Positions 9,444 through 19,885 are shown, numbered from the stretch's first letter. The stretch is DNA of 64,000 nucleotides from an uncultured Leifsonia sp. (GCF_945957465.1 NZ_CAMFLC010000004.1:83715-147714); one strand, 5' to 3'. Numbers and translations: made by a program. Notes: generated by a model not told the origin, from the sequence alone.

Positions 9444-10123
9444 CAGCCATCCTGCTCGTCGAGGACGAGGCCGCCCTCAGCGAGCCCCTCGCGTATCTGC
9501 TGAAGCGCGAGGGCTATGACGTGACGGTCGCCGAGGACGGGCCGACCGCGCTCGCCGAGTTCGACCGCGCGGGCGCCGACCTGATCCTGCTCGACCTCAT
9601 GCTCCCCGGCATCCCGGGCACCGAGGTGTGCCGCGAGATCCGTACCCGTTCGAACGTGCCGATCATCATGCTGACGGCCAAGGACTCCGAGGTCGACATC
9701 GTCGTGGGCCTGGAGCTCGGCGCGGACGACTACGTGACCAAGCCGTACTCGTCGCGCGAGCTGCTGGCGCGCATCCGCGCCGTGCTGCGTCGCCGGGTGG
9801 ACGAGGCCGAGCTGGAGGACGACTCCATCCTGGAGGCCGGGACCGTGCGCATGGACGTCGATCGGCACACCGTCTCCGTGAACGGCGGCGAGATCTCCAT
9901 GCCGTTGAAGGAATTCGAACTGCTCGAGCTGTTGCTGCGCAACGCCGGCCGGGTGCTCACCCGCGGTCAGCTGATCGACCGGGTGTGGGGCAGCGACTAC
10001 TTCGGGGACACCAAGACGCTCGACGTGCACATCAAGCGCATCCGGTCGCGTATCGAGGAGAGCCCGTCCGACCCGCAGATGCTGGTGACGGTGCGGGGCC
10101 TCGGCTACCGCTTCAACGCCTGA
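9440..10123 (+). CDS. regX3: Response regulator RegX3-like
   Basis: 227-residue OmpR-family regulator. The receiver domain has the acidic pair EDE at about residues 8-10, phospho-acceptor Asp52 in LILLDLMLPG and the TAKD switch Thr. The C-terminal winged helix has KEFELLELLLRNAGRVLTR, VWGSDYFGDTKTLDVHIKRI and VRGLGYRF. GTG start at 9440 overlaps the kinase stop. With SenX3 and PhoU it should control the phosphate-starvation regulon; polyphosphate kinase in the same window is a plausible but unproven target. Confidence 0.94.
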   Translation: MTAILLVEDEAALSEPLAYLLKREGYDVTVAEDGPTALAEFDRAGADLILLDLMLPGIPGTEVCREIRTRSNVPIIMLTAKDSEVDIVVGLELGADDYVTKPYSSRELLARIRAVLRRRVDEAELEDDSILEAGTVRMDVDRHTVSVNGGEISMPLKEFELLELLLRNAGRVLTRGQLIDRVWGSDYFGDTKTLDVHIKRIRSRIEESPSDPQMLVTVRGLGYRFNA

Positions 10124-10159
10124 CCGTCTCGTCGACACCGGCTTCCGCTCCGACGACGA

Positions 10160-10193
10160 CGAAGCCGCCCTCCTGATCGCGAGGGCGGCTTCG
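10160..10193. terminator. Bidirectional terminator after regX3
   Basis: Perfect 13-bp inverted repeat CGAAGCCGCCCTC (10160-10172) and GAGGGCGGCTTCG (10181-10193) with an 8-base loop. It lies between convergent regX3 and a lipoprotein gene. There is no strong T-run, as is common in high-GC actinobacteria. Confidence 0.75.
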
Positions 10194-10216
10194 ATGTCGT
10201 GTCGGGGCGGACGAGC

Positions 10217-10720
10217 TCAGTTCTGGGCCGGCAGGATCGTCGGCGGCACCAGGCTCTTGTAGTCGGGGAGGCCGCCATCGAGGACGGGGACCTGCAACTT
10301 CACGCCGGTCGCGTCGCCGTACTGGAAGTAGACGGGGTAGAGGCCGCCCGGCAGCGCGTCGAACGGGGTGAGGAAGACGTTGCTGGACGATGCCTTGTCG
10401 GGCTGGGAGCCGACCTTCTTGACCTGGCCCGGCTCCACCGTGATGTAGGCCGCTGCGCCGGAGGAACCGGAGGTGATGGCGACCCGGTGGCTCTTGCTGT
10501 CGGTGTTGACCAGCGAGACGACGAGGTTGCCGACCTTGCCGCCGACGCCGTCGGTGACGATGAAGGCGTTGCGCACGTCGATCGCGCCGACGCTGCCGCT
10601 CACGCCGTCGCTCGCGTCGTAGTGCTTCGTGGTTGCCTGCGGTGCGATGAAACCGCATCCGGCCGTGCCGGCTGCGACCGCCAGGGCGAGGACGATGGAC
10701 GCCGCGACGCGAGCTTTCAC
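10217..10720 (-). CDS. Hypothetical lipoprotein
   Basis: 167-residue exported protein. A basic MKAR start, a hydrophobic stretch and the lipobox-like GTAGC put the acylated Cys at residue 22. The mature part has alternating strands (for example VRNAFIVTDGVGGKVGNLVVSLVN and AAYITVEPGQVKKVG) suggesting an immunoglobulin-like beta-sandwich, similar in outline to copper-chaperone or DUF461-like domains, but no Met/His metal motif is obvious. Function is unknown. It converges on regX3 and is divergent from carD across 179 bp, so it has its own promoter. Confidence 0.75.
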   Translation of the reverse strand: MKARVAASIVLALAVAAGTAGCGFIAPQATTKHYDASDGVSGSVGAIDVRNAFIVTDGVGGKVGNLVVSLVNTDSKSHRVAITSGSSGAAAYITVEPGQVKKVGSQPDKASSSNVFLTPFDALPGGLYPVYFQYGDATGVKLQVPVLDGGLPDYKSLVPPTILPAQN

Positions 10721-10899
10721 TGGAATGACCCTCCGAATCGTTCCGCTCGACGGCGCGCTGATGCCCTGTTACGAAGCGGATTCAGCACTGAGTTTACCGT
10801 ATGCCGACGGGCGCTCCCGGCCGCCCGGGAGGCGTGAGGGCGAACCTTAGCATGTGCCTCGTGTGGTATCCTATTCGTTGCTGAAGGGACAACATATCT

Positions 10900-11382
10900 A
10901 TGCTTTTCGAGGTTGGCGAAACCGTCGTTTACCCCCATCACGGTGCTGCAACGATCACCGAGGTCAAGAAACGAATCATCAAGGGTGAAGAGAAGCTGTA
11001 CCTCAAGCTCAACGTCACGCAGGGCGATCTGACCATCGAGGTCCCCGCCGAGAACGTCGACCTCGTCGGCGTGCGCGATGTGATCGGCAAGGAGGGCCTC
11101 GACCGCGTGTTCGAGGTGCTGCGCGCTCCCTTCACCGAGGAGCCGACCAACTGGTCCCGCCGGTACAAGGCGAACCTCGAGAAGCTCGCCTCCGGCGACG
11201 TCATCAAGGTCTCCGAGGTCGTTCGCGACCTGTGGCGCCGCGACCAGGACCGCGGCCTCTCCGCAGGCGAGAAGCGCATGCTCGCCAAGGCGCGGCAGAT
11301 CCTCATCTCCGAACTCGCCCTGGCAGAGAAGACGGACGACGAGAAGGCGTCGAGCCTCCTCGACGAGGTGCTGGCCTCCTAG
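10900..11382 (+). CDS. carD: CarD-family RNA polymerase-binding regulator
   Basis: 160-residue regulator. The N-terminal Tudor-like RNA polymerase interaction domain begins [17 protein letters not shown] and includes KLYLKLNV; the C-terminal helical domain includes [13 protein letters not shown], with the conserved Trp that wedges the upstream edge of the transcription bubble, and [13 protein letters not shown]. CarD stabilises open complexes at sigma-A promoters, especially rRNA, and is generally essential in actinobacteria. The carD-ispD-ispF-cysS-rlmB order that follows is conserved in the phylum. The preceding 179 bp holds its promoter; a TATCCT at 10867-10872 could be a -10. Confidence 0.96.
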   Translation: MLFEVGETVVYPHHGAATITEVKKRIIKGEEKLYLKLNVTQGDLTIEVPAENVDLVGVRDVIGKEGLDRVFEVLRAPFTEEPTNWSRRYKANLEKLASGDVIKVSEVVRDLWRRDQDRGLSAGEKRMLAKARQILISELALAEKTDDEKASSLLDEVLAS

Positions 11383-11400
11383 CCCGCGATTCACCCGCTT

Positions 11401-11435
11401 CCGAAGGCCCCGCTGCAGCGCAGCGGGGCCTTCGG
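11401..11435 (+). terminator. Rho-independent terminator after carD
   Basis: Perfect 15-bp stem (11401-11415 with 11421-11435) around the loop CAGCG, followed by TGTTT. It sits 18 bp after the carD stop and 41 bp before ispDF, so it separates carD from most downstream transcription. Confidence 0.85.
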
Positions 11436-11476
11436 TGTTTGCTGGCGCTGCTGTGGCCGGGCAGTAGTCTCGGGGC

Positions 11477-12631
11477 ATGAGCACTGAGACCGGACCGCGG
11501 GTCGCGGTCGTCGTGGTCGCGGCCGGATCGGGCACGCGGCTCGGCGCCGACCTCCCGAAAGCGTTCGTGCGGCTGGACGGCCCGACACTGCTGGAACGCG
11601 CCCTGCATTCCGTGCGGGGCATGCGCCATGCGGCCGACCCGATCCTCGTCGTCCCGGCCGACCGCGTCGACGAAGCGGCCGCCATCGCCGTAGCCGTCTT
11701 CGGGCGAGCAGCGCGGGTCGTGCCGGGCGGCGAGACTCGGCAGCGATCGGTGGCGCAGGGGCTGGCCGCGCTCGCGGAGGACGTGGAGGTGGTGCTCGTC
11801 CACGACGCTGCGCGCGCCCTGACCTCCTCCGCGCTGTTCGATGCGGTGGTCGAGGCCGTCGTCGAGACCGGCCACGGCGTGATCCCCGGCCTCCCGGTCA
11901 GCGACACGATCAAGCGCGTCGCCGGCGACGGATCGGTGCACGAGACGGTGGACCGGTCGACGCTTTCGGCCGTCCAGACGCCGCAGGGCTTCCCCCGCGA
12001 GCAGCTTCTGGCCGCCTACGCGGCGGCCACGACCGACGAGACCGACGACGCCGGCCTGGTGGCCGCCGCGGGCTTCGCGGTGACCGTGCTGCCCGGTGAG
12101 GCGCAGGCGTTCAAGATCACGACACCGAGCGACCTCCAGCGTGCGCACGAGATGATCTCCCCGCGTGTGCAGCCGCGCATCGGCCTCGGCACCGACACGC
12201 ACGCGTTCGATCCGTCGGCCGAACTCTGGCTGGCGGGACTGCACTGGCCGGACGAACAGGGGCTCTCGGGGCACAGCGACGGCGACGCCGCCTGTCATGC
12301 CATCGTGGACGCCCTCCTCGGCGCCGCCGGCCTCGGCGACATCGGCGGAGTGTTCGGGACGGGCGATCCCCGGTTCGCCGGTGCGCACGGCGAGGTGTTC
12401 CTCACCGAGACGCGGCGGCTGGTCGAGGAGGCCGGTTTTCGCATCGGGAACGTCTCGGCGCAGATCATCGGGCAGCGTCCGAAGTTCGCTCCCCGGCGGC
12501 GCGAGGCCGAGGAACTACTCTCGGGCATCCTCGGGGCGCCCGTGTCGATCGCGGCGACCACCACCGACGGCCTCGGCTTCACCGGCCGCGGCGAGGGGAT
12601 CGCCGTGTTCGCGACCGCACTGCTGCGCTGA
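11477..12631 (+). CDS. ispDF: Bifunctional IspD/IspF isoprenoid enzyme
   Basis: 384-residue fusion of two MEP-pathway enzymes. Residues 1 to about 230 are IspD (2-C-methyl-D-erythritol 4-phosphate cytidylyltransferase) with the nucleotide-binding [23 protein letters not shown] and AVQTPQGF. Residues from about 233 are IspF (MEcPP synthase) with GLGTDTHAF (metal-binding Asp/His), [12 protein letters not shown] and [15 protein letters not shown]. The two activities are steps 3 and 5 of the pathway; step 4 (IspE) is not in the window. In many actinobacteria ispD and ispF are separate adjacent genes; here no stop separates them. Confidence 0.95.
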   Translation: MSTETGPRVAVVVVAAGSGTRLGADLPKAFVRLDGPTLLERALHSVRGMRHAADPILVVPADRVDEAAAIAVAVFGRAARVVPGGETRQRSVAQGLAALAEDVEVVLVHDAARALTSSALFDAVVEAVVETGHGVIPGLPVSDTIKRVAGDGSVHETVDRSTLSAVQTPQGFPREQLLAAYAAATTDETDDAGLVAAAGFAVTVLPGEAQAFKITTPSDLQRAHEMISPRVQPRIGLGTDTHAFDPSAELWLAGLHWPDEQGLSGHSDGDAACHAIVDALLGAAGLGDIGGVFGTGDPRFAGAHGEVFLTETRRLVEEAGFRIGNVSAQIIGQRPKFAPRRREAEELLSGILGAPVSIAATTTDGLGFTGRGEGIAVFATALLR

Positions 12632-12671
12632 GGGCGTCGACTCACTAGCCTGTCGCGTGGAGAGGACCGAA

Positions 12672-13052
12672 ATGAGCGAAACCTCTGGTGCGGCCATCGC
12701 GCGACGCTATATCGAAGCGGTCGGCGCCCACGACCTCGAAACCGTCGGCGGTATCCTCGCCCCCGAGCTGTCCGCGATCTTCGCCGGGACCACGCTCGGC
12801 AGGGACGAGTGGCTGGCCGCCCTCAAGCGGCTCCTGCCGGCGCTGACGCGCAACGAGATCCGCGAGGTCTTCGCGGACGGCGACCGGGCGTGCGTCGTCT
12901 ACGACTTCGTCACCGACACGCCCGCCGGGGCGGTGCCCTGCGTCGAGCTCGTCACCGTGGAGGACGAGGCGATCACCCGGATCGAGCTGATCTTCGACCG
13001 GGTGGCGTTCGCGCCGGTCAACGAAGCGCTCGCCGCCCGCGCGGCCCCGTAG
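12672..13052 (+). CDS. SnoaL/NTF2-like protein
   Basis: 126-residue protein with the NTF2-like cone fold pattern: N-terminal helix IARRYIEAVGAHDLETVGGIL, then strands VCVVYDF and ELVTVEDEAITRIELIFD. Such proteins are enzymes (SnoaL-like isomerases or hydrolases) or stress-related ligand-binding domains; the function cannot be assigned from sequence alone. ATG at 12672 is favoured by a GGAGAGGA ribosome-binding site, but GTG at 12657 is in frame. It lies inside the ispDF-cysS stretch with short gaps and is probably co-transcribed. Confidence 0.75.
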   Translation: MSETSGAAIARRYIEAVGAHDLETVGGILAPELSAIFAGTTLGRDEWLAALKRLLPALTRNEIREVFADGDRACVVYDFVTDTPAGAVPCVELVTVEDEAITRIELIFDRVAFAPVNEALAARAAP

Positions 13053-13061
13053 GCTTAGGCC

Positions 13062-14491
<1,430 letters not shown>

Positions 14492-14495
<4 letters not shown>

Positions 14496-15511
14496 AGAAC
14501 TCGGGTGGAAAGTCCCGCGCCGGCGCTGTGAGGAAGAGCAAGAAGGGCGCCCAGGTGGGAACGGGCGGCCACGGCCGCAAGGCTCTCGAGGGTCGGGGAC
14601 CGACCCCGAAGGCCGAGGACCGCGAGTACCACGTCGCCTACAAGAACAAGCAGCTGCGCGAGCGCGCCGCGGCCAAGGCGGAGCAGCGCGGCGCACGCGA
14701 CGGCGCGCCGCGCGGCGCGTCCGGCGCCGCCCGCCGTGCCAAGAGCGGCGACGAGAGCGAGATCGTCACCGGGCGCAACTCCGTGCTGGAGGCGCTCCGT
14801 GCGGCGATCCCGGCCTCCACGCTCTACATCGCCGCCCGGGTCGAGATGGACGACCGCATGAAGGAGATCCTCTCGATCGCCACCGGCCGCGCCATCCCCG
14901 TGCTCGAAGTGATGCGCCCGGAGCTCGACCGGCTCGCCGGCCGCGACGCCGTGCACCAGGGCGTGGCGCTCAAGGTGCCGCCCTACGAGTACGCCCACCC
15001 GGGCGAGCTGCTCGACCTGACCGTGCGCACGGGCCAGACCCCGCTGTTCGTGGCGCTCGACGGCATCACCGACCCGCGCAACCTCGGCGCGATCATCCGC
15101 TCGGCCGCCGCGTTCGGCGGGCAGGGCGTGATCATCCCGCAGCGGCGCTCGGTCGGGATGACCGCGGCCGCCTGGAAGACGTCGGCGGGCGCCGCCGCGC
15201 GCACTCCGGTCGCGATGGCCTCCAACCTGACGTCGACCCTCAAGGAGTTCAAGAAGGCGGGCGTCTTCGTGCTGGGCCTCGACGGCGGCGGCGACACGTC
15301 CCTGCCGGGGCTGCCGTTCGCCGACCGCCCCGTCGTGATCGTCGTCGGGAGCGAGGGCAAGGGCCTGTCGCGACTGGTGACCGAGACCTGCGACGCCGTG
15401 GTGTCCATCCCGATCTCGGCCTCCACCGAGTCGCTGAACGCCGGGATCGCGGCCAGCGTCACGCTGTACGAGATCGCGAAACTGCGCGCGGAGTCGAAGC
15501 CCGCGCGCTGA
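14492..15511 (+). CDS. rlmB: 23S rRNA (guanosine-2'-O)-methyltransferase RlmB-like
   Basis: 339-residue SpoU/TrmH-class methyltransferase. A ~95-residue very basic, low-complexity N-terminal tail ([26 protein letters not shown]) precedes the TrmH substrate-binding domain starting at [13 protein letters not shown]. The SPOUT knot motifs follow: [36 protein letters not shown] and [19 protein letters not shown]. The family methylates a conserved 23S rRNA guanosine. The long basic tail is common in actinobacterial members and may contact rRNA. The start overlaps the cysS stop (ATGA). Confidence 0.92.
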
Positions 15512-15521
15512 CGGTGGCGGC

Positions 15522-15932
15522 TTAGGCGGACGTTCCCGACACCGCGATGCCGTGGCTCATGATCGCGAAGACGAGTGTGAGCCACAGGATGATGAACGCG
15601 GCCCCGATCGCGATGCCGGCGTAGCCGATGATGAGACCGGCCAGAGCGAGGCCCCGGCCCTTCTCGCCGGTGCGCTTGATCTGCGAGAGCGCGATGTGCC
15701 CCGTGATGATCGCGACGAGGCTGACGAAGAAGGCCGACACCAGCGAGACGATCGCGAGGACGTTCGTGCCCGGTTCCGGCGCATAGGCGTACGGATAGAC
15801 GGGCTGGCCCGGATAGACGGGCTGGCCCGGATAGACGGGCTGGCCCGGATAGGGCTGAGCCGGATACGGCTGCGCCGGATACTGCTGGGCCGGGTACGGC
15901 GGCACGCTGCCGGGCTGTTCGGGGTGAGACAT
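15522..15932 (-). CDS. DUF4190-type membrane protein with YPGQP repeats
   Basis: 136-residue protein. The N-terminal ~50 residues are a Pro/Tyr/Gln-rich tail built of PYPAQ and VYPGQP units. Two transmembrane helices follow (about 59-82 and 100-124), separated by HIALSQIKRTGEKGRGLALAG, the hallmark of DUF4190. Function unknown; the Tyr-Pro-rich tail may mediate self-association. The gene converges on rlmB with a 10-bp gap. The repeated tail is encoded by perfect 18-bp DNA repeats, described separately. Confidence 0.8.
   Translation of the reverse strand: MSHPEQPGSVPPYPAQQYPAQPYPAQPYPGQPVYPGQPVYPGQPVYPYAYAPEPGTNVLAIVSLVSAFFVSLVAIITGHIALSQIKRTGEKGRGLALAGLIIGYAGIAIGAAFIILWLTLVFAIMSHGIAVSGTSA
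15793..15846. repeat. Three perfect 18-bp tandem repeats
   Basis: The unit GGATAGACGGGCTGGCCC occurs three times head to tail at 15793-15810, 15811-15828 and 15829-15846. It lies in the N-terminal tail of the DUF4190 protein and encodes the repeated hexapeptide GQPVYP. A degenerate fourth unit follows. The unit keeps the reading frame, so copy number can vary without breaking the gene. Confidence 0.9.
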
Positions 15933-15991
15933 CGGGCTCCTCGTTCTGGTTACTCAGAGCGTAGCGGAGCCCGCTGGCCCGGCGGAGCGCG

Positions 15992-17293
15992 TCAGACCTT
16001 CGAACGCCAATCGTCCTCGTCCTCGTCGTCATCGAGACCGGCGGCACGCCGGATCACCGGGATGCTCATCGTCTCGGTCGGCGGCCCGACCACGGTGGCC
16101 TCGTCGCGGCGGTGCCGGAGGATGTCGTTGATGTACGAGGTGAGCGCCTCGGCCAGGGGCACGTCGCGGCCTTCGCGCTGCGACATGAACCACCGGTGCT
16201 CGAGCAGCTGGTGGAAGACCTCCGCAGGCTCGAGCTTGCCCTTCAGATCCGCCGGGATGGCCCGGACGACCGGCTCGAAGACGCGCAGCAGCCACTCGTG
16301 GGCCATGGCCTCCTCGTCGAGTCCCCGCTTGCCGAGCGTCGCCGAATACGAGTCGAGGTCGTTCAGCAGGCGTCGCGCCTGGTTCTCGCCGGTGTCGAGG
16401 CCGGTCAGCCGCAGCAGGCGCCGCTGGTGGTGGCCCGCGTCGACGACTTTCGGCTGGATGCGGACGGTCGTGCCCTCGTCGGAGGTCTTGATCGCGAGCT
16501 CCTCGATGTCGAAACCGAGCTCGTTGAGACGCTCGACCCGCTGGCTGATGCGCCAGCGCTCCGACGACGAGAACGACTCGCTCCCGGTGAGCTCCTTCCA
16601 GAGCGACCGATAGGCGGCGACGATGCCGTTGGACACCTTGATCGGGTCGAGCGCTTCGTCGACGCGGCCGCCGGCCTCCAGATCCATCAGCTCCCCGGCG
16701 ATGTTGACCCGCGCGATCTCGAGGTCGTTCTCGCGCTGCCCGTTGGAGAGTCCGTCATACAACTGGCCGGTCTCGGCATCCACGAGGTAGGCGGCGAAGG
16801 CGCCGGCATCGCGGCGGAACAGCGTGTTCGACAGCGAGACGTCTCCCCAGAAGAACCCGACGATGTGGAGGCGCACCAGCAGGACGGCGAGGGCGTCGAC
16901 CAGCCGGGTCGCGGTGTCGGGCCGGAGCGTCTGCGAGAAGAGGGCGCGGTAGGGGAGCGAGAACTTCAGGTGCCGGGTGACGAGCGCGGCGTTGAGGGCG
17001 TCGCCGTTGTCGTCGGTGCGGTTCTTGATGACCGCGACCGGGTCGACGCACGGTACGTCGAGTCGCTGGAGGGTGCGGAGCATCTCGTACTCGCGCTGCG
17101 CCATCTCGGCGGTCGTCTCCTTGATCGCGATCACGTAGCCCGAGAGGTTCGCGAAGCGCACGAGGTGGCGGCTGATGCCCTTCGGCAGCAGGGCGATGTG
17201 CTCGTTCGACCACTGCTCCAACGGGAGGTTCCAGGGGAGATCGAGCAGCGCGGGATCGACGGTCGCCGCGGTGATGTTGACAGAGCCGGCCAT
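15992..17293 (-). CDS. DUF4032 kinase-like protein
   Basis: 433-residue cytoplasmic protein of the DUF4032 family, which has a lipopolysaccharide-kinase-like fold at its N-terminus. Visible kinase-like features include YVIAIKETTAEMAQREYEML (Lys in the ATP-binding position), LLVRLHIVGFFWGDVSLSNTL (catalytic-loop-like HxxGxxWGDxxxxN) and AAYLVDAETGQLY (DxE in the metal-binding position). A C-terminal helical domain starts near residue 230. ATG at 17293 has GGAGG eight bases upstream. Biological substrate unknown. The gene follows msiK on the same strand after 91 bp. Confidence 0.8.
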   Translation of the reverse strand: MAGSVNITAATVDPALLDLPWNLPLEQWSNEHIALLPKGISRHLVRFANLSGYVIAIKETTAEMAQREYEMLRTLQRLDVPCVDPVAVIKNRTDDNGDALNAALVTRHLKFSLPYRALFSQTLRPDTATRLVDALAVLLVRLHIVGFFWGDVSLSNTLFRRDAGAFAAYLVDAETGQLYDGLSNGQRENDLEIARVNIAGELMDLEAGGRVDEALDPIKVSNGIVAAYRSLWKELTGSESFSSSERWRISQRVERLNELGFDIEELAIKTSDEGTTVRIQPKVVDAGHHQRRLLRLTGLDTGENQARRLLNDLDSYSATLGKRGLDEEAMAHEWLLRVFEPVVRAIPADLKGKLEPAEVFHQLLEHRWFMSQREGRDVPLAEALTSYINDILRHRRDEATVVGPPTETMSIPVIRRAAGLDDDEDEDDWRSKV

Positions 17294-17384
17294 GACAGAG
17301 CCTCCAGGGACGAAAAGGTGCGGAAACCACTCTGCCGCAGCCCGAGACCGGACTGCGGCAGAGTGTGGATGTTCTCCTGGCGCC

Positions 17385-18479
17385 TTAGTCGACGACCGCG
17401 CCGCCGAGACGCTCGCCCGACTCCGCGTGGAACAGGTGGACGTGGCCCGGCTTCGGCGTGATGTAGACGGTGTCGCCCGCGTTCGGGTGAACACGTCCGT
17501 CGACACGACCGACGATGTCGGTGCGCTTGCCGTCGACCTCCGAGTGGCCGTAGAGGTAGCCGTCGGCGCCGAGCTCCTCGACCAGGTCGACGGCGACCTT
17601 CAGGCCGCCGCTCTCCGAGGTGGAGACGACGACGTCCTCCGGGCGGACACCGATGGTGACGGTGTTGCCGGCGCTGGCGAGCACGTCGCGCTCGACCGGG
17701 ACGACCGAGGTGCCGAACCTGATCCCGCCGTCGGTGACCTCGGCCGTGAACAGGTTCATGGCCGGGCTGCCGATGAAGCCGGCGACGAAGACGTTCTTGG
17801 GCTGGGCGTACAGGTCGCGCGGGGTGCCGACCTGCTGGAGCACGCCGTCCTTCAGCACCGCGATGCGGTCGCCCATGGTGAGCGCCTCGGTCTGGTCGTG
17901 GGTGACGTAGACCGTGGTGACGCCGAGGCGGCGGGTGAGCGAGGCGATCTGGGTGCGGGTCTGCACGCGGAGCTTCGCGTCGAGGTTCGACAGCGGCTCG
18001 TCCATGAGGAACACCTGGGGCGAACGCACGATGGCGCGGCCCATGGCGACACGCTGACGCTGACCACCGGAGAGCGCCTTCGGCTTGCGGCCGAGGTAGG
18101 GCTCCAGGTCGAGCAGCTTGGCGGCCTCGAGCACGCGGGAGGCGCGCTCTTCCTTGCCGACGCCGGCGATCTTGAGCGCGAAGCCCATGTTCTCGGCGAC
18201 GGTCATGTGCGGGTAGAGCGCGTAGTTCTGGAACACCATAGCGATGTCGCGGTCCTTCGGCGGAACGTCGGTGACGTTGCGCTCGCCGATGAAGATGTTG
18301 CCGTCGTTGACCTCTTCGAGGCCCGCGAGCATGCGGAGCGAGGTGGACTTGCCGCAGCCGGAGGGGCCGACCAGGACGAGGAACTCGCCGTCTGCGATGT
18401 CGAGGTCGAGAGCGTCGACCGCGGGGCGGTTGGAACCCGGGTAGAGCCGGGTCGCCTTGTCATAGGTGACAGTCGCCAT
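17385..18479 (-). CDS. msiK: Multiple-sugar ABC transporter ATP-binding protein (MsiK/UgpC type)
   Basis: 364-residue ABC ATPase. Walker A is GPSGCGKST (about residues 37-45), the signature is LSGGQRQRVAMGRAI, Walker B is VFLMDEPLSNLDA and the switch His lies in VYVTHDQTEAL. A C-terminal MalK/UgpC-type regulatory domain with OB-folds starts near residue 240 (FIGSPAMNLF, TIGVRPEDVVV). In actinobacteria one MsiK serves many carbohydrate importers. No permease is adjacent, while the beta-galactoside locus at 26-31 kb has permeases and a binding protein but no ATPase, so this is its likely partner. ATG at 18479 follows AAGGAG. Confidence 0.93.
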   Translation of the reverse strand: MATVTYDKATRLYPGSNRPAVDALDLDIADGEFLVLVGPSGCGKSTSLRMLAGLEEVNDGNIFIGERNVTDVPPKDRDIAMVFQNYALYPHMTVAENMGFALKIAGVGKEERASRVLEAAKLLDLEPYLGRKPKALSGGQRQRVAMGRAIVRSPQVFLMDEPLSNLDAKLRVQTRTQIASLTRRLGVTTVYVTHDQTEALTMGDRIAVLKDGVLQQVGTPRDLYAQPKNVFVAGFIGSPAMNLFTAEVTDGGIRFGTSVVPVERDVLASAGNTVTIGVRPEDVVVSTSESGGLKVAVDLVEELGADGYLYGHSEVDGKRTDIVGRVDGRVHPNAGDTVYITPKPGHVHLFHAESGERLGGAVVD

Positions 18480-18807
18480 TTTTCTTTTGTCTCCTTCACC
18501 GGCAGGTACGTGCCGGACGATCCGTTGTGAATGGAATAGACGTGGCGTCGACGTCCAGGGGCGTCGATGCCACGACCCCCATAGTAAGGCATCGGACGGG
18601 GTGGGATTACCACCTGGTTCCTCACCCTCGGCGTCCCGCACTCGGGGGACACGTGGAGGCGGTGTTCGGATCTCGAACGGCGTATCTCTGGTCTATTCCC
18701 AGACTGCCGGAATACGATCGTCCGGTTGCGTCTAGCTCACGCACGTCCCGCTGCGCGTCCCCCCGCGCGCAGCGCCGCCTACCCCGAGAGCCGATCCCCC
18801 TGAAGAT
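18480..18807. other. Intergenic region between msiK and dsbA-like gene
   Basis: 328 bp with divergent genes on both sides, so it should contain both promoters. I see one clear structure, a 13-bp inverted repeat at 18541-18574 described separately. No convincing -35/-10 pair stands out, and the open frames here have no ribosome-binding site or recognisable protein. No RNA gene was recognised. Confidence 0.5.
18541..18574 (-). promoter_or_regulatory. Inverted repeat in the msiK leader
   Basis: CGTGGCGTCGACG (18541-18553) and CGTCGATGCCACG (18562-18574) are complementary except for one position that would be a G-U pair in RNA; an 8-base spacer separates them. It lies 62-95 bases upstream of the msiK start. 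It could be a regulator operator or a leader-RNA hairpin; sequence alone does not decide. Confidence 0.5.
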
Positions 18808-19716
18808 ATGAGTTCCATGACCGATCCCGACGAGGGCCGCAGCGGCGACGTCCGTGCGGCAGCACGGGAGAAAGCCCGACAGCTCCGCACGAGCCAGCAA
18901 CGCAAGGACCGCAGGAACAAGACGCTGCTGACCGGCGGCATCGTGATCGGCGTCCTCGCCATCGCGGCCATCGTCGCCGTCGTCATCACGGGTGCCATCC
19001 GCCCGACGGTGCCCGGACCCAAGAACATGGCCAGCGACGGCGTCGTCGTCGGCTCCGGTATGAAGGTCAGAGCCACGCCGGCCCTGGCCGCCGACGCCAA
19101 GCCGATCGCGAGCGCCCCCGACCCGAGCGGCAGCACGGTCGACATCCGCATCTACTCGGATTATCTGTGCAAGCTGTGCGGCCAGTTCCAGCGCACCAAT
19201 CTCAAGCAGCTGGCACCCCTGGTGAAGAACGGCGCCGTGACGGTGGAGCTGCACCCCGTCGCCATCTACACCAGTCACTCGGCCGGCACCCGCTACTCGC
19301 TGCGCGCGGCCAACGCCGCGGCCTGCGTCGCCAACTACTCGCCTCAGGCGTTCTGGGCCTTCAACGAGTCGTTGTTCACGAACCAGCCCGCCGAGGGCGG
19401 CCCCGGTCTCACCGATCAGCAGCTCAAGAAGCGCGCGGCGGCGGCCGGTGCCTCCGCATCCGACGTCAACTCGTGCATCGACGACGGTCGGTTCAAGACG
19501 TGGGTCGGCACCGCGAGCGACCGCGCTCTCACCGGCCCGATCCCGAACTCCGACGTCAAGAAGATGACGAACGCCCTGCTCGTGCTCGTCAACGGCAAGC
19601 CCTACACCGGCTCGCTGACGAACGCCGACGACTTCAAAGCATTCGTGCTCCAGGCGCAGGGCGACGAATACTCGTCGACGGCCACGCCGACACCGTCACC
19701 GAGCAGCGGGAGCTGA
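18808..19716 (+). CDS. Membrane-anchored DsbA-like thioredoxin-fold protein
   Basis: 302-residue protein: a ~42-residue basic cytoplasmic tail, one transmembrane helix (about 43-64), then an extracytoplasmic DsbA/thioredoxin domain. The active site is Cys121-Lys-Leu-Cys124 in YSDYLCKLCGQFQ, and VNGKPYTGSL near residue 270 contains the loop opposite it. The tail ends in a Thr/Pro/Ser stretch. Likely a disulfide oxidoreductase for exported proteins. In-frame ATG at 18817 is an alternative start. It is expressed away from msiK and followed by tRNA-Thr. Confidence 0.87.
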   Translation: MSSMTDPDEGRSGDVRAAAREKARQLRTSQQRKDRRNKTLLTGGIVIGVLAIAAIVAVVITGAIRPTVPGPKNMASDGVVVGSGMKVRATPALAADAKPIASAPDPSGSTVDIRIYSDYLCKLCGQFQRTNLKQLAPLVKNGAVTVELHPVAIYTSHSAGTRYSLRAANAAACVANYSPQAFWAFNESLFTNQPAEGGPGLTDQQLKKRAAAAGASASDVNSCIDDGRFKTWVGTASDRALTGPIPNSDVKKMTNALLVLVNGKPYTGSLTNADDFKAFVLQAQGDEYSSTATPTPSPSSGS

Positions 19717-19793
19717 GCCGGCGACCGGTCCCTCCCGCTCCGGGAGGCTCGCCGCACATCCCCTAGGATGGTTCGCGACGGGCTCCCGTCGTC

Positions 19794-19866
19794 GCCGACT
19801 TAGCTCAGCTGGTAGAGCACTCGCCTTGTAAGCGAGCGGTCGCGGGTTCGAACCCCGCAGTCGGCT
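19794..19866 (+). tRNA. tRNA-Thr (anticodon TGT)
   Basis: All four arms pair: acceptor GCCGACT/AGTCGGC, D stem GCTC/GAGC, anticodon stem CTCGC/GCGAG and T stem GCGGG/CCCGC with loop TTCGAAC. The anticodon loop CTTGTAA places TGT at 19827-19829, reading ACA. CCA is not encoded. The flanks carry no integrase and no duplicated 3' end, so there is no sign of use as an attachment site. Confidence 0.96.
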
Positions 19867-19885
19867 CCGTTCTTTCCCCGACGGT

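Noticed and set aside
11477..12631. ispD/ispF fusion as a sequencing artefact
   Set aside because: The linker is in frame and clean, and fused IspDF proteins are an established arrangement.
18527..18811. 94-residue open frame in the msiK/dsbA-like gap
   Set aside because: It is Arg/Ser/Pro-rich, spans the leader inverted repeat, has no ribosome-binding site and overlaps the start of the next gene.
19794..19866. tRNA-Thr as an integration site of a mobile element
   Set aside because: No integrase, no duplicated tRNA 3' end and no phage-like genes flank it.
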